A stretch of DNA of 64,000 nucleotides from Archangium_A sp035910535 (GTDB lineage: Bacteria; Myxococcota; Myxococcia; Myxococcales; Myxococcaceae). The notes under the pieces are model-generated. The model ran no database searches. It was given only the letters and a program-made list of their open reading frames with translations, and was not told the origin of the DNA. Location: the NCBI GenBank assembly GCA_035910535.1, contig JAMHXF010000083.1:136579-200578 (forward strand), in the 5' to 3' direction. Each line of letters begins with the position of its first letter. Position 1 is the stretch's first letter. Shown here one piece after another: positions 18,075 through 26,446 of this stretch. A program made the translations under genes and the position numbers.

Positions 18075-19685
18075 ATGTCCGACGCGAGCTCCTCCGGCAC
18101 TTTCCCGTCGCCCTCGGTCACGCTCGCCGAAGGCACGTTGGTGCTCGACGGCCGCTTCAAGGTGGTGCGGCTGCTCGGTCGCGGCGGCATGGGCTTCGTG
18201 TACCTCGCGGAGCAGGTCTCGCTCGGGCGCCCGGTGGCCATCAAGGTGCTGCGCAACGACCTGCCGCTGACGCAGGGGTTTTCAGAGCGCTTTCGTCGCG
18301 AGGCGTTGTTGCTCGGCTCGGTCGAGCACCCGGCCGTGGTGCGCGTCATCGACTACGGCGCGCACGAAGGCGCCCCGTGCCTGGTGATGGAGTACGTCGA
18401 AGGCGAGACGCTCGAGGTCGTGCTCGAGCGTGAAGCGCCGCTGTCCGTCGAGCGCGTCGAGCGGCTGTTGTCGCAGCTCGCGCAGGGCCTCGCGGCGATT
18501 CACGCCAGGGGCATCGTTCACCGCGACCTGAAGCCCGACAACGTGGTGATGACGAGGACCGTCGACGGGCTCGAGCAGGCGCGGCTGCTCGACTTCGGCA
18601 TCGCCCGCCTGATGGACGCGGAGGACACCAGCGCCAAGGCGTCGGTCACGCAGGTCGGCATGGTGCTGGGCACGCCGGAGTACGTCTCGCCGGAGCAGGG
18701 GCTCGGGCAGGCGCTCGACGCGCGCAGCGACCTCTATTCGCTCGGCGTCATCCTCTTTCGCGCGCTCACGGGGCGACACCCGTTCCCCGGGCCGAGCCCG
18801 CGTGAGTTCATCTCGCAGCACATTCATCAGCGCGCGCCGTCGGTGCTCGACCTCGCGCCGCACCTCTCAAACTTTGCGGGGCTCGTGGCCGCGGTCGACG
18901 CGTGTCTGCAGAAGGAGCCCGCGATGCGCCCGCAGACGGCGACCGCGCTGTTCTCGTTGTCGACCGCCGAGGTGCTCGCGCTGTCGACGCCGAGGCAGCC
19001 CGCGAAGCACAAGCCAGGTGCTGCGTGGAAGGCGGCGCTCATCGGTGGCGGCGTGGGCGCGCTGGTGACGCTGGTGTTGTGGTTCACCTGGTTCAGCGAG
19101 CCGACGCGGAAGGCGCGACGCCTCGTGGCGGCGGGGCGTGGCAGTGAAGCGCTGCAGGTGTTGGACGAGCTCGGCCCGCAGGGGCAGACGTGGGCGCTCT
19201 CGCAACTGCGCGCCACGGCGCTGCATCAGGTCGGCCGACACGACGAAGAGTGGAAGGTCATGGGCGCGGCGCCTGAAAACGAGCCGCTCGAAGCGCTCGC
19301 GATTGCGGCGCTCGCTGACGACTACGGCCACACCGAGACGGTGCGGCTGCGGAAGCTGCTCGCGGCGCTGCCCAAGGCGCACGTGTTGCCGCGGCTGCAG
19401 GCGGTGGCGCGTGATGAACAAGGGTGGCCGCAGTGGGGCGCGCTGCGCTTCGTCGACCAGGAATACGCCGGCCAGGGCCTGCCGCTGACGGAGCTGTACG
19501 TGAAGGCGCTCGAGCACAAAGACTGTGGAGTGCGTCGCGTCGCGGCGAAGCGCCTCATCGACTTTCGCAGCACCGACGTGATGCCGGCGCTTGAGAAGTT
19601 GAAGGCGTTGCCGCGTGAGAAGGGCGAGGCCGAGTGTGGTCAGGCCGCCGCCGACGCGGCGCTCAAGCAGCTCGCCAAAGAGTGA
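18075..19685 (+). CDS. Transmembrane Ser/Thr protein kinase with C-terminal repeat-like sensor region
   Basis: The product has 536 residues; the ATG at 18075 is chosen over a GTG at 18057. The Hanks-type kinase domain (about 20-290) has GRGGMGFVYLAEQ, the ATP lysine in VAIKVLR, catalytic IVHRDLKPDN and LLDFGIARL, so it should be active. A single transmembrane helix (ALIGGGVGALVTLVLWFTWF, about 320-340) follows. The C-terminal domain contains short helical repeats resembling HEAT-type units (DCGVRRVAAKRLIDF). This is a standard myxobacterial eukaryotic-like kinase; its substrate is unknown. Confidence 0.9.
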   Translation: MSDASSSGTFPSPSVTLAEGTLVLDGRFKVVRLLGRGGMGFVYLAEQVSLGRPVAIKVLRNDLPLTQGFSERFRREALLLGSVEHPAVVRVIDYGAHEGAPCLVMEYVEGETLEVVLEREAPLSVERVERLLSQLAQGLAAIHARGIVHRDLKPDNVVMTRTVDGLEQARLLDFGIARLMDAEDTSAKASVTQVGMVLGTPEYVSPEQGLGQALDARSDLYSLGVILFRALTGRHPFPGPSPREFISQHIHQRAPSVLDLAPHLSNFAGLVAAVDACLQKEPAMRPQTATALFSLSTAEVLALSTPRQPAKHKPGAAWKAALIGGGVGALVTLVLWFTWFSEPTRKARRLVAAGRGSEALQVLDELGPQGQTWALSQLRATALHQVGRHDEEWKVMGAAPENEPLEALAIAALADDYGHTETVRLRKLLAALPKAHVLPRLQAVARDEQGWPQWGALRFVDQEYAGQGLPLTELYVKALEHKDCGVRRVAAKRLIDFRSTDVMPALEKLKALPREKGEAECGQAAADAALKQLAKE

Positions 19686-19718
19686 GCCGGGCGGCGAACT
19701 TGCAGTGCGTCGTTGCCC

Positions 19719-20381
19719 ATGTTCGCCACGCCTCCTTGCCGTGTTCCGGCTGACGCACCTCCGCGTGCGCTGCACCGCGTCGCGCGGCAGCTCGGCCTCG
19801 TGGCGGTGTCAGTCATCGCGCTCTCGCTCTGGTCTGCGCGCTCGCTGCGCGTGGGGCCGATGTTCGTCTTCATGGGGTGGAACCTCTTTCTGGCGTGGGT
19901 GCCGTGGCTGCTCTCGCTCGCGCTGCCTCGGGTGCGGCGGCCGGGGTGGTTCTGGTCGCTGCTGGCGGTGTGGCTCGGCTTCTTTCCCAACGCGCCGTAC
20001 CTGCTGACCGACCTCATTCATCTGCGCCATCGCGCGCCGGTGCCGCTGTGGTTCGACGTGCTGTTCTTCGCGTCGTTCGCGTGGGCCGGTTGCCTGCTGG
20101 GGTGGGACTCGTTGTCGCGCGTGCACGCCGTGCTGACGCAGCGACTGGGTGAGGCGCGCGCGGCGGCGCTGGTGTGCTGCTGCGTCGCGCTGTGTGGCTT
20201 CGGCGTGTTTCTCGGGCGCTTCGAGCGGCTCAATTCCTGGGAGCTGCTGACGGCGCCGGGGCGCGTGCTGCGCTCGGCGGGTGAGGCGTTGCTCGAGCCG
20301 CGCGCGTTGGTCTTCTCGCTGGTGTTCTCGCTCTTCGTCGGCGCGGGCTACCTGTTCACTGTGGCGCCCACGCGGCGCTGA
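19719..20381 (+). CDS. DUF1361 integral membrane protein
   Basis: The product is about 220 residues from the ATG at 19719 (a TTG two codons upstream is possible). It has about six hydrophobic helices and the family-typical stretches FLAWVPWLLSLAL and FPNAPYLLTDLIHL. DUF1361 members are inner-membrane proteins of unknown function. The stop codon directly abuts that of the convergent beta-rich protein at 20382. Confidence 0.78.
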   Translation: MFATPPCRVPADAPPRALHRVARQLGLVAVSVIALSLWSARSLRVGPMFVFMGWNLFLAWVPWLLSLALPRVRRPGWFWSLLAVWLGFFPNAPYLLTDLIHLRHRAPVPLWFDVLFFASFAWAGCLLGWDSLSRVHAVLTQRLGEARAAALVCCCVALCGFGVFLGRFERLNSWELLTAPGRVLRSAGEALLEPRALVFSLVFSLFVGAGYLFTVAPTRR

Positions 20382-21149
20382 CTATTTCGAGGTCGCGCCG
20401 AAGGACAACCGCAGCACGAAGCGCTCGTTGTCGCGCAGCTCGAGCGGCTCAGGCAGCGCGCGGTCGGCGTTTGCTTTGTCGGCCGCGACTTGCGCGAGGC
20501 CGGCCAGAGACACCCAGAAGCTCTGCGCGGTGAAGGTGAAGGCCGGGCCGAGGTAGATGGCGGTGCCCTGGTACTCGCGCGTCGCCCAGCCGGTGCGCGC
20601 GCGACCTTCGAGCCCGAAGCTGGCGAACGACGAGAGCTGAAATCGCAGCGCGGCGTTCTCTTCGAGGTGCGTGTCGACGCCGGTGCGGCCGTCCCAGTAG
20701 AGCGCGCGCGACGCGGCGACGTTCACGGTGAACAGCACGCGACCGACTTCAATGTCGGCCACCAGACGAGCTTCGGCTTCGAACATGTTCGGCGCGAGCG
20801 ACACGCGGCCGATGCCACCGAGTGAAAACGGCGCGCCCGGCGTGCGCCACGTCGTCCATCTCCAGAGCGACGAGACGCGCGGGTCGATGGTCTCGGCGGC
20901 GTCGGTGCGCGTGATGTCGAAGTCGACGGAGAGCTGCGACTCGAGCGTGTTCGTCACGCCATGCACCCACGCGAGGCGCGAGTCCCACTGCACGAAGTCG
21001 GGCGTGCGCTCGATGCGCGGCGTCAGCCACGCTTCAAGTGCGTCTTCTCCTGCGGCGGCCGTGCGGTTCGACCACGCAAAAGGAAAGTCGCGCGGCGCGG
21101 CGAGGGCCGGCAGCGCGACGAGCACGACGGGGAGGAGAAGCAGGCGCAA
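20382..21149 (-). CDS. Secreted beta-rich (outer-membrane-barrel-like) protein
   Basis: The product has 255 residues with a clear signal peptide (MRLLLLPVVLVALPALAAP). The mature part has alternating polar and hydrophobic strands, many aromatic girdle-like residues and short turns (SQLSVDFDITRTD, RFQLSSFASFGLEG). It ends in a strand (RFVLRLSFGATSK). This looks like a small outer-membrane barrel, though the last residue is not the usual Phe or Tyr. It lies 12 bases downstream of the tandem DUF4476-like gene and is probably in the same operon. Confidence 0.6.
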   Translation of the reverse strand: MRLLLLPVVLVALPALAAPRDFPFAWSNRTAAAGEDALEAWLTPRIERTPDFVQWDSRLAWVHGVTNTLESQLSVDFDITRTDAAETIDPRVSSLWRWTTWRTPGAPFSLGGIGRVSLAPNMFEAEARLVADIEVGRVLFTVNVAASRALYWDGRTGVDTHLEENAALRFQLSSFASFGLEGRARTGWATREYQGTAIYLGPAFTFTAQSFWVSLAGLAQVAADKANADRALPEPLELRDNERFVLRLSFGATSK

Positions 21150-21161
21150 GACAGCAACTGC

Positions 21162-22733
21162 TTACCGCTGCTGGCTCATGAGCGTCACGAAATCGCGCGC
21201 GTAGATGCTGTTGTTGAACTTGTTCGACAGCCCCACCGCGTGCAGCGGGTTCACCACGCGCGGCGCGCAGAAGGCGGCCATGTCGCGGCGGTAGATTTCA
21301 TTGCTGAAGAGGTCGAGCACCAGGCCCAGCTGCACGGCCGTCAGCATCTGGTTGGCGAACAGCTGCTGGAGCATGTCGCGGCGGCGAATCTCGTTCGTTT
21401 GGCCGCGCAGCGCGTTGTACAGGCTGCCCCACGTCGGCGCGTCCATCGCCCAGCGGCCGTTGCGCGACATGCTGCAGCCGACGTCGTTGGGGCCCGTGCC
21501 ACAGTCGCGCACTGCGACCTGCTGCTGCGGCGGCGGCATCGGGTAGCCAGGCCCCGGGCCCGGAGGCGGCAGCGGCTGACCCACGCCGTTCTGCGCGGCC
21601 ATCAACTGCGTGTACTGCTGCTGGTAGAGGGAGTTGTTGAACTTCTCGGCGTAGCCGATGGCGTGCTGCGGGTTGACGAGGCGGCGCGCGGCCGACTGCG
21701 CCACCTGCATCTTCGACATTTCGGAGTTGAACATGTCGAGCACGAGGCCGAACTGCACCGCGGTGACGTACTGCGAGGTGAACATGGTCTGCGCCGTCTG
21801 CTGGCGCATGAGGTCGCCGTTGTTGGCCTGCAGCGCGCGCTGAAAGCCCTGGAAGGTGGCCGCGTCCATCGCCCAGCGGCCATCGCGCATCATGGTGCAG
21901 CCGAGGTCGGGGCCGGTGCCGCAGTCACGCTGCTGCACGAGCGGCGGCGGGTAGCTCGGGCCCGGCGGCAGCTGCGGCAGGTTGGAGCGGAACTGCGCTT
22001 CGCGCGAGACGACCTCGCGGCCCCGCGCGTCGAAGACCGAGACGCGCGCGACGAAGCGGCCACCGGCGAAGTCTTCTTCGGCGAGCGTGGAGCTGCGGAA
22101 GTAGTGGGTGAACGCGTTCTTCCAGACGAAGGGGTCGCTGGGCACGGTCCACTGCTGCGTGGCGGTCCACTCGCTCCAGTTGCCCTGCAGGCTCTTGAAG
22201 CGCGCGGCCACGTAGAACTGCTGCCCGCGCATGTTGCGCAGCGTGATTTCGGGAATGGTCACGCGCACCGCCGGCTCGCCGTCGAACTGCGCGTTGGCCT
22301 GCACCTGCAGCGGCTTCATTTCTCCGAAGCGTGAGCGCTCGTCGTCCTGGTCGTTGCGGCGGTCGTCGGGGCGCTGGTTCCACCGTGAGGTGCGCACGTC
22401 GTCGAGCGACTCACCGGCGCGGTACAGCGAGGCCAGCACGCCGTCGGGGCAGTTGGCGAAGCCCGCGCTCGAGGCCACCGAGGCGACGTTTCGTTCCACG
22501 CGTTGCACCTCCCACGCGTCGGCGTCGTTGCCGAGTGCGCGCACCTCGCGCAGCAGCCCGTCGATGCGGCTCTCCAGCACGTTCCTGCACTGCGGGCCTG
22601 CTCGGCGCACCTGCCGCGAGGCTTCGTTCATCGCGTCTTCGGCCTGCTTGAGCGGGCGGCGGTTCTGCGCTGCAGCAGAGAGTGGCGCGAGGGCGCAGGC
22701 GGCAAGAACGAGAGACTTCAACAGGCGGCGCAT
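21162..22733 (-). CDS. Secreted protein with two DUF4476-like domains
   Basis: The product has 523 residues, starting at the ATG at 22733 that gives a clean signal (LLKSLVLAACALAPLSAAAQ). Residues about 20-110 form a Cys-containing helical region and about 130-270 a beta-sandwich-like region (PAVRVTIPEITLRN). The C-terminal half has two copies of the same module, each starting RDCGTGP and RWAMDA. Each module ends in the DUF4476 pattern (AVQFGLVLDMFNSE, then VNPQHAIGYAEKFNNS; AVQLGLVLDLFSNE, then VNPLHAVGLSNKFNNS). The copies are separated by a Pro/Gly-rich linker. DUF4476 has no established biochemical role. Confidence 0.7.
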   Translation of the reverse strand: MRRLLKSLVLAACALAPLSAAAQNRRPLKQAEDAMNEASRQVRRAGPQCRNVLESRIDGLLREVRALGNDADAWEVQRVERNVASVASSAGFANCPDGVLASLYRAGESLDDVRTSRWNQRPDDRRNDQDDERSRFGEMKPLQVQANAQFDGEPAVRVTIPEITLRNMRGQQFYVAARFKSLQGNWSEWTATQQWTVPSDPFVWKNAFTHYFRSSTLAEEDFAGGRFVARVSVFDARGREVVSREAQFRSNLPQLPPGPSYPPPLVQQRDCGTGPDLGCTMMRDGRWAMDAATFQGFQRALQANNGDLMRQQTAQTMFTSQYVTAVQFGLVLDMFNSEMSKMQVAQSAARRLVNPQHAIGYAEKFNNSLYQQQYTQLMAAQNGVGQPLPPPGPGPGYPMPPPQQQVAVRDCGTGPNDVGCSMSRNGRWAMDAPTWGSLYNALRGQTNEIRRRDMLQQLFANQMLTAVQLGLVLDLFSNEIYRRDMAAFCAPRVVNPLHAVGLSNKFNNSIYARDFVTLMSQQR

Positions 22734-22962
22734 GGGGTTCCTTGAGTGCGGTGGGTAGCGGGCTTCACGACGCGGGCCGCGGGCGCGGCATTCATGGGCT
22801 GATTCTGGCAGACCCTCAGAATTCCGAGCTTTCTTCCTTCGCGCGGCGGAGGTGTGCGCAGGCAGTGTGGCGCGCGTGCGCGCGTGTGGCGCCGCTGCCA
22901 CGGGCTCGCGCGTCGCTCCGAGGGGGCGCGCGTTGGCGCGCTGATTGCTCAGGGCCAGTCGT

Positions 22963-23883
22963 ATGAGCACCAACCTTCCCAACGCAGGCCTGTCGTTGAT
23001 TCTCGGTGAGCTGCTGGGTCGCGGCGGCATGGGCGAGGTCTGGGGCGGCGTCGAGCGTCGCACTGGAGCCCGCGTGGCGGTGAAGTTCGCCCGCACCGAC
23101 ATCGAAGAAGCGGCCTGGGCTGCTGAACAGTTCGAGCGAGAGCTGGAGCTGCACGCGGTGGTCTCGAAGCTGCCGTCGGTGCCGGCGTTGGTGCGACGTG
23201 GTCGCGTGAAGGGTCGCAGCTACGGCGTCATTCGCCGGGTCGACGGGCCGTCGCTCCGTGAGGTGCTGCAGCGCAAAGGGCGCCCACCGGCAGCCATCGC
23301 GGCGAGGCTCGTCGACGAGTTGATCAACGCCGTGAGCGCCATGCACGCGCTGGGCGTCACGCACCGTGACCTGAAGCCTTCGAACCTGCTGCTCGAGAAC
23401 GGCGAGCTCCGCGTCATCGACTTCGGCGTCGCCTGTCGCATCGGCGACCCGTCGCACCTCGATGAGCGCGTGGTGGTCGGCACCACCGGCTACATGAGCC
23501 CCGAGCAGCTGCTGGGCGCGAACTGCGCTCCTGAATCAGTCGACGTGTGGAGTATTGCCATCGTCGCGTACGAGCTCCTCACCGGCCACCGACCCTTTGC
23601 GGGCCCCGGCGTCCGAGAAGTGTGTGGCGCGGTGTTGGAGCATCGCTATCAAGTGCCCAGTCGCGTGGGCGCGGGGTCCGTCGCGGTCGACGCGTTCTTC
23701 AAGCGCACGTTCGCGCCGATGCTCGACCAGCGCTTCGCGTCGCTCGAGGTCATGGGCAACGCGTGGGCTGCCGTCGCCGGCCCGCGCGCGACGCGCAGTG
23801 AAATGCAGGCGTGGCTCGACGGGTGGGAAACGGCGCGCGCGCCGTCGAGCCTGCCCACCACGCGGTTCGCGCGCGCTGCGTGA
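22963..23883 (+). CDS. Soluble Ser/Thr protein kinase
   Basis: The product has 306 residues; the ATG at 22963 is chosen over a TTG at 22945. It is almost only a Hanks-type kinase domain: GRGGMGEVWGG, VAVKFAR, VTHRDLKPSNLLL and VIDFGVACRIG are all intact. It has no transmembrane helix or sensor domain, unlike the other two kinases of the window. It may act downstream of another kinase or be tuned by a partner. The 229-base divergent region upstream (22734-22962) holds no gene and shows no motif I can name. Confidence 0.88.
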   Translation: MSTNLPNAGLSLILGELLGRGGMGEVWGGVERRTGARVAVKFARTDIEEAAWAAEQFERELELHAVVSKLPSVPALVRRGRVKGRSYGVIRRVDGPSLREVLQRKGRPPAAIAARLVDELINAVSAMHALGVTHRDLKPSNLLLENGELRVIDFGVACRIGDPSHLDERVVVGTTGYMSPEQLLGANCAPESVDVWSIAIVAYELLTGHRPFAGPGVREVCGAVLEHRYQVPSRVGAGSVAVDAFFKRTFAPMLDQRFASLEVMGNAWAAVAGPRATRSEMQAWLDGWETARAPSSLPTTRFARAA

Positions 23884-23903
23884 CGGCTCTGTAAGCTGCC
23901 CGC

Positions 23904-25316
23904 GTGTCGTGGCCGCTCTTCATCACCGTTCTCGAGCTGGGTTGGTTCTGCATTCTCGTGCCGTGGATAGTGCTCGAGAAGCGGTCGCCCACCGCGACGC
24001 TGGCGTGGATCTTCGGGCTGCTCTTTCTGCCCGTGGTGGGCGTGCCTGTGTACCTGCTCATCGGCCCGCGCCGGTTGCAGCGCAAGAAGAGCCGCCTGCT
24101 GGCCGCGCGCGCCAGCGTCGGCCGCCGCCAGGAAGACTGCGAGTGGTACCACGAGGTCAGCCCCACCGCCGCCGCGCTCATGAAGGTCGCCACGCGCCTC
24201 GACGGTATGCCGCCCATGCGCGCCGAGTACGTGCGCGTGCTGGCCGACGGCGACGAGCTGTACGACGCGCTGCTCGCGGCCTTCAGCGCGGCGAAGCACC
24301 ACATTCATTGCGAGTACTACATCTTCCGCGACGACCAGACCGGGCAGCGCGTCATGCGCTCGCTCATGGCGCGCGCGAAGGCTGGCATCGAAGTGCGGCT
24401 GCTCATCGACGCGGTGGGCGCGACGTTGTCGGACGAATGGGAAGGCGCGCTCGAAGACGCCGGCGTGAAGCTCGCGTACTTCAACCCGGCGTTCAGCGGT
24501 CGCACTGGTCAGCGCATCTTCAACTTCCGCACACACCGCAAGATTGCCGTCATCGACGGCGTGGTGGGCTTCATCGGCGGCATGAACGTGACCGACGACC
24601 ACTCGGGGCGGGTGCGCGCCTCGCGGGCCTGGCGTGACACGCAGCTCGAAATACGTGGCGAAGCGGTGCAGGGCCTGCAGCGCACCATCATGGAGAACTG
24701 GAACTTCGCCTCGGGCGAGACGAAGACCGGCGCGCAGCTCGACGCGTACTTTCCGACGCCGGCGGTGCGCGGGCAGCACCTCGTGCAGATTGTCGCCTCG
24801 GGGCCCGACGACAGCGCGCGCGCCATCGAAGGGTTCTACGTGGCCGCCATCGGCTCGGCGCAGAAGCGGGTGTGGCTCACCACGCCGTACTTCGTGCCCA
24901 ACGAAGCGCTCTACTCGGCGATTCTGCTCGCGGCCCTGCGCGGGGTCGACGTGCGCATTCTGCTGCCGCACGAGACCGACTCACGCATGGTCGACCTCGC
25001 GAGCGCGTCGTTTCACGACAACCTGCTGCGCGCGGGCGTACGCATTCACATCTACGGTCCGCCCATGCTGCACGCGAAGACCGCCGTCATCGACGACGTG
25101 GGCATCGTCGGCTCGGCCAACCTCGATGACCGCTCGCTGCGGCTCAACTTCGAGGTCATCGCGGCCTGCTACGGCGGCCCCGTCGTCGACGAGCTGATCC
25201 GCCTCTTCAACGCCGACCACGAGCGCTCGCGGCTCAAGCTGTCTCTCGAAGAAAAGGCGCCCTTCTTTCAGCGCTTGAGTCAGGCCATCGCCCGCTTGTT
25301 CGCGCCGCAGCTCTGA
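23904..25316 (+). CDS. cls: Cardiolipin synthase (phospholipase D family)
   Basis: The product has 470 residues with a GTG start. Two N-terminal transmembrane helices and the PLDNc-type segment GPRRLQRKKSRL precede two HKD motifs: HRKIAVIDG, about residues 210-222, and HAKTAVIDD, about 390-400. This is the ClsA-like layout that condenses two phosphatidylglycerols to cardiolipin in the inner membrane. The gene ends about 75 bases before crtE and is on the same strand, but the intervening promoter/operator suggests separate control of the crt operon. Confidence 0.9.
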   Translation: MSWPLFITVLELGWFCILVPWIVLEKRSPTATLAWIFGLLFLPVVGVPVYLLIGPRRLQRKKSRLLAARASVGRRQEDCEWYHEVSPTAAALMKVATRLDGMPPMRAEYVRVLADGDELYDALLAAFSAAKHHIHCEYYIFRDDQTGQRVMRSLMARAKAGIEVRLLIDAVGATLSDEWEGALEDAGVKLAYFNPAFSGRTGQRIFNFRTHRKIAVIDGVVGFIGGMNVTDDHSGRVRASRAWRDTQLEIRGEAVQGLQRTIMENWNFASGETKTGAQLDAYFPTPAVRGQHLVQIVASGPDDSARAIEGFYVAAIGSAQKRVWLTTPYFVPNEALYSAILLAALRGVDVRILLPHETDSRMVDLASASFHDNLLRAGVRIHIYGPPMLHAKTAVIDDVGIVGSANLDDRSLRLNFEVIAACYGGPVVDELIRLFNADHERSRLKLSLEEKAPFFQRLSQAIARLFAPQL

Positions 25317-25324
25317 TTGATCAG

Positions 25325-25353
25325 TTGCACGGCTACGACGAAGGCTCTACAAA
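25325..25353 (+). promoter_or_regulatory. Candidate crt operon promoter
   Basis: TTGCAC at 25325-25330 and TACAAA at 25348-25353 are separated by 17 bases. They make a modest match to a primary-sigma promoter directly upstream of crtE. The -10 hexamer overlaps the first of the 11-bp direct repeats described next, as would suit repression. The match is only partial and no start site is proven. Confidence 0.35.
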
Positions 25354-25378
25354 CCATGAACGAAGCTTGAACAAGGTT
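25346..25378 (+). promoter_or_regulatory. Three abutting 11-bp direct repeats: candidate CarH operator
   Basis: TCTACAAACCA (25346-25356), TGAACGAAGCT (25357-25367) and TGAACAAGGTT (25368-25378) follow each other without gaps and share TnnAC(A/G) at the same offset. Thermus thermophilus CarH is known to bind tandem 11-bp direct repeats with a TnnACA-type core overlapping its target promoter, one MerR-like domain per repeat. A weaker unit with the AC step (ACGACGAAGGC) sits directly before them. The site lies 12 bases before the GTG of crtE, in front of the operon that itself encodes a CarH-type protein. It is therefore the natural autoregulatory operator. Confidence 0.6.
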
Positions 25379-25390
25379 CAGGAGAGCCCA

Positions 25391-26446
25391 GTGAAAACGC
25401 GCGCCGCCCACGCTGAGACGAACACCGCAGGGCTCTTGAGCCGCTACGGCCAGGAGCTCGAGCTGTACCTCGGCGAATGGCTCGAGGCCGGCGACGAAGA
25501 AGGCCTCGACGCGCTCTGGCGCACGGTGCGCGAGGCGGTGCGCGAGTACGTGCTGCGGCCGGCCAAGCGCGTGCGGCCGACGTTGCTGACGTTGGGTTGG
25601 TTGTTGGCGCGGCCCGAAGGCGTGCGCACTGAGCTGCCGCAGTCACTGCTGTCCTTCGGTGCGGGCCTCGAGCTGCTGCACACCTTCATGCTCGTGCATG
25701 ACGACGTGGCCGATCGCGCGGCGACGCGGCGTGGTGGTGCGGCGCTGCACGAGCTGTTCGGCGGTGGCAAGCAGGGTGACGACCTCGCGGTGGTGGCCGG
25801 CGACCATCTCTACGCGCGCGCGCTCGAGCTGATGTTGAGCGCCGGTGAGTCGGTCGCGGCTTCCCGCTACATGCTCGAGGTCTGTCGCCACACCGCTGTT
25901 GGGCAGCACCTCGACCTCGTGTTGTCGCGCGCGCCGCTGCCGTCGGTGACGTTGTTCCGCACCTTGAAGGTCGCGGAGCTGAAGACCGCGCGCTACGGCT
26001 TCGTGGCGCCGCTCGCGTGTGGCGCCATGTTGGCGGGTGGCTCGATTGCGCTCGTCGACGCGCTCAAGCGCGTGGGGCGTCACGCCGGGCTCGCGTACCA
26101 GCTGCGCGACGACCTGCTCGGGTTGTTCGGTGACGACGCCACGTCGGGCAAGCCGGGCGGCGGTGACTTTCTCGAGGGCAAGCGCACGTTCCCCGTCATC
26201 GCGGCGTGGACGCGCGCCGACGCTGAAGGCCGCGCGGAGCTCGAGGCGTTGTGGGAGTCGCCGTCGGTCGAGCGGCTCGGCGCTGCGCGGGCGTTGGTGA
26301 CGAAGTGGGGCGGGGTGAGCTCGACGCAGAAGTTGATTGAGTCGCGCACCCGCTCGGCGAGCCGCGCGCTCGAGGGGCTCGGTGCTTCGCCCGGCGCTGC
26401 GATGCTGCGGCACCTCTTCGACGGCCTCTCGCGGAGAAACTCGTGA
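25391..26446 (+). CDS. crtE: Geranylgeranyl (polyprenyl) diphosphate synthase
   Basis: The product is about 351 residues. The GTG at 25391 has GGAG 6 bases upstream; the longer frame from TTG 25325 would run through the operator repeats and is rejected. The first Asp-rich motif is in MLVHDDVADRAATRRG and the second in YQLRDDLLGLFGDD, with KRVRP for diphosphate binding near the N-terminus. It supplies C20 geranylgeranyl diphosphate for phytoene synthesis. It is the first gene of the crt operon; its stop overlaps the GTG of the next gene (GTGA). Confidence 0.88.
   Translation: MKTRAAHAETNTAGLLSRYGQELELYLGEWLEAGDEEGLDALWRTVREAVREYVLRPAKRVRPTLLTLGWLLARPEGVRTELPQSLLSFGAGLELLHTFMLVHDDVADRAATRRGGAALHELFGGGKQGDDLAVVAGDHLYARALELMLSAGESVAASRYMLEVCRHTAVGQHLDLVLSRAPLPSVTLFRTLKVAELKTARYGFVAPLACGAMLAGGSIALVDALKRVGRHAGLAYQLRDDLLGLFGDDATSGKPGGGDFLEGKRTFPVIAAWTRADAEGRAELEALWESPSVERLGAARALVTKWGGVSSTQKLIESRTRSASRALEGLGASPGAAMLRHLFDGLSRRNS

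Noticed and set aside
22734..22962. Possible small gene or RNA in the divergent gap
   Set aside because: No convincing start, hairpin-T-run or conserved motif; treated as promoter region.
25325..25390. Upstream TTG extension of crtE
   Set aside because: It would translate the operator repeats; the GTG at 25391 has a proper ribosome binding site and fits the family N-terminus.
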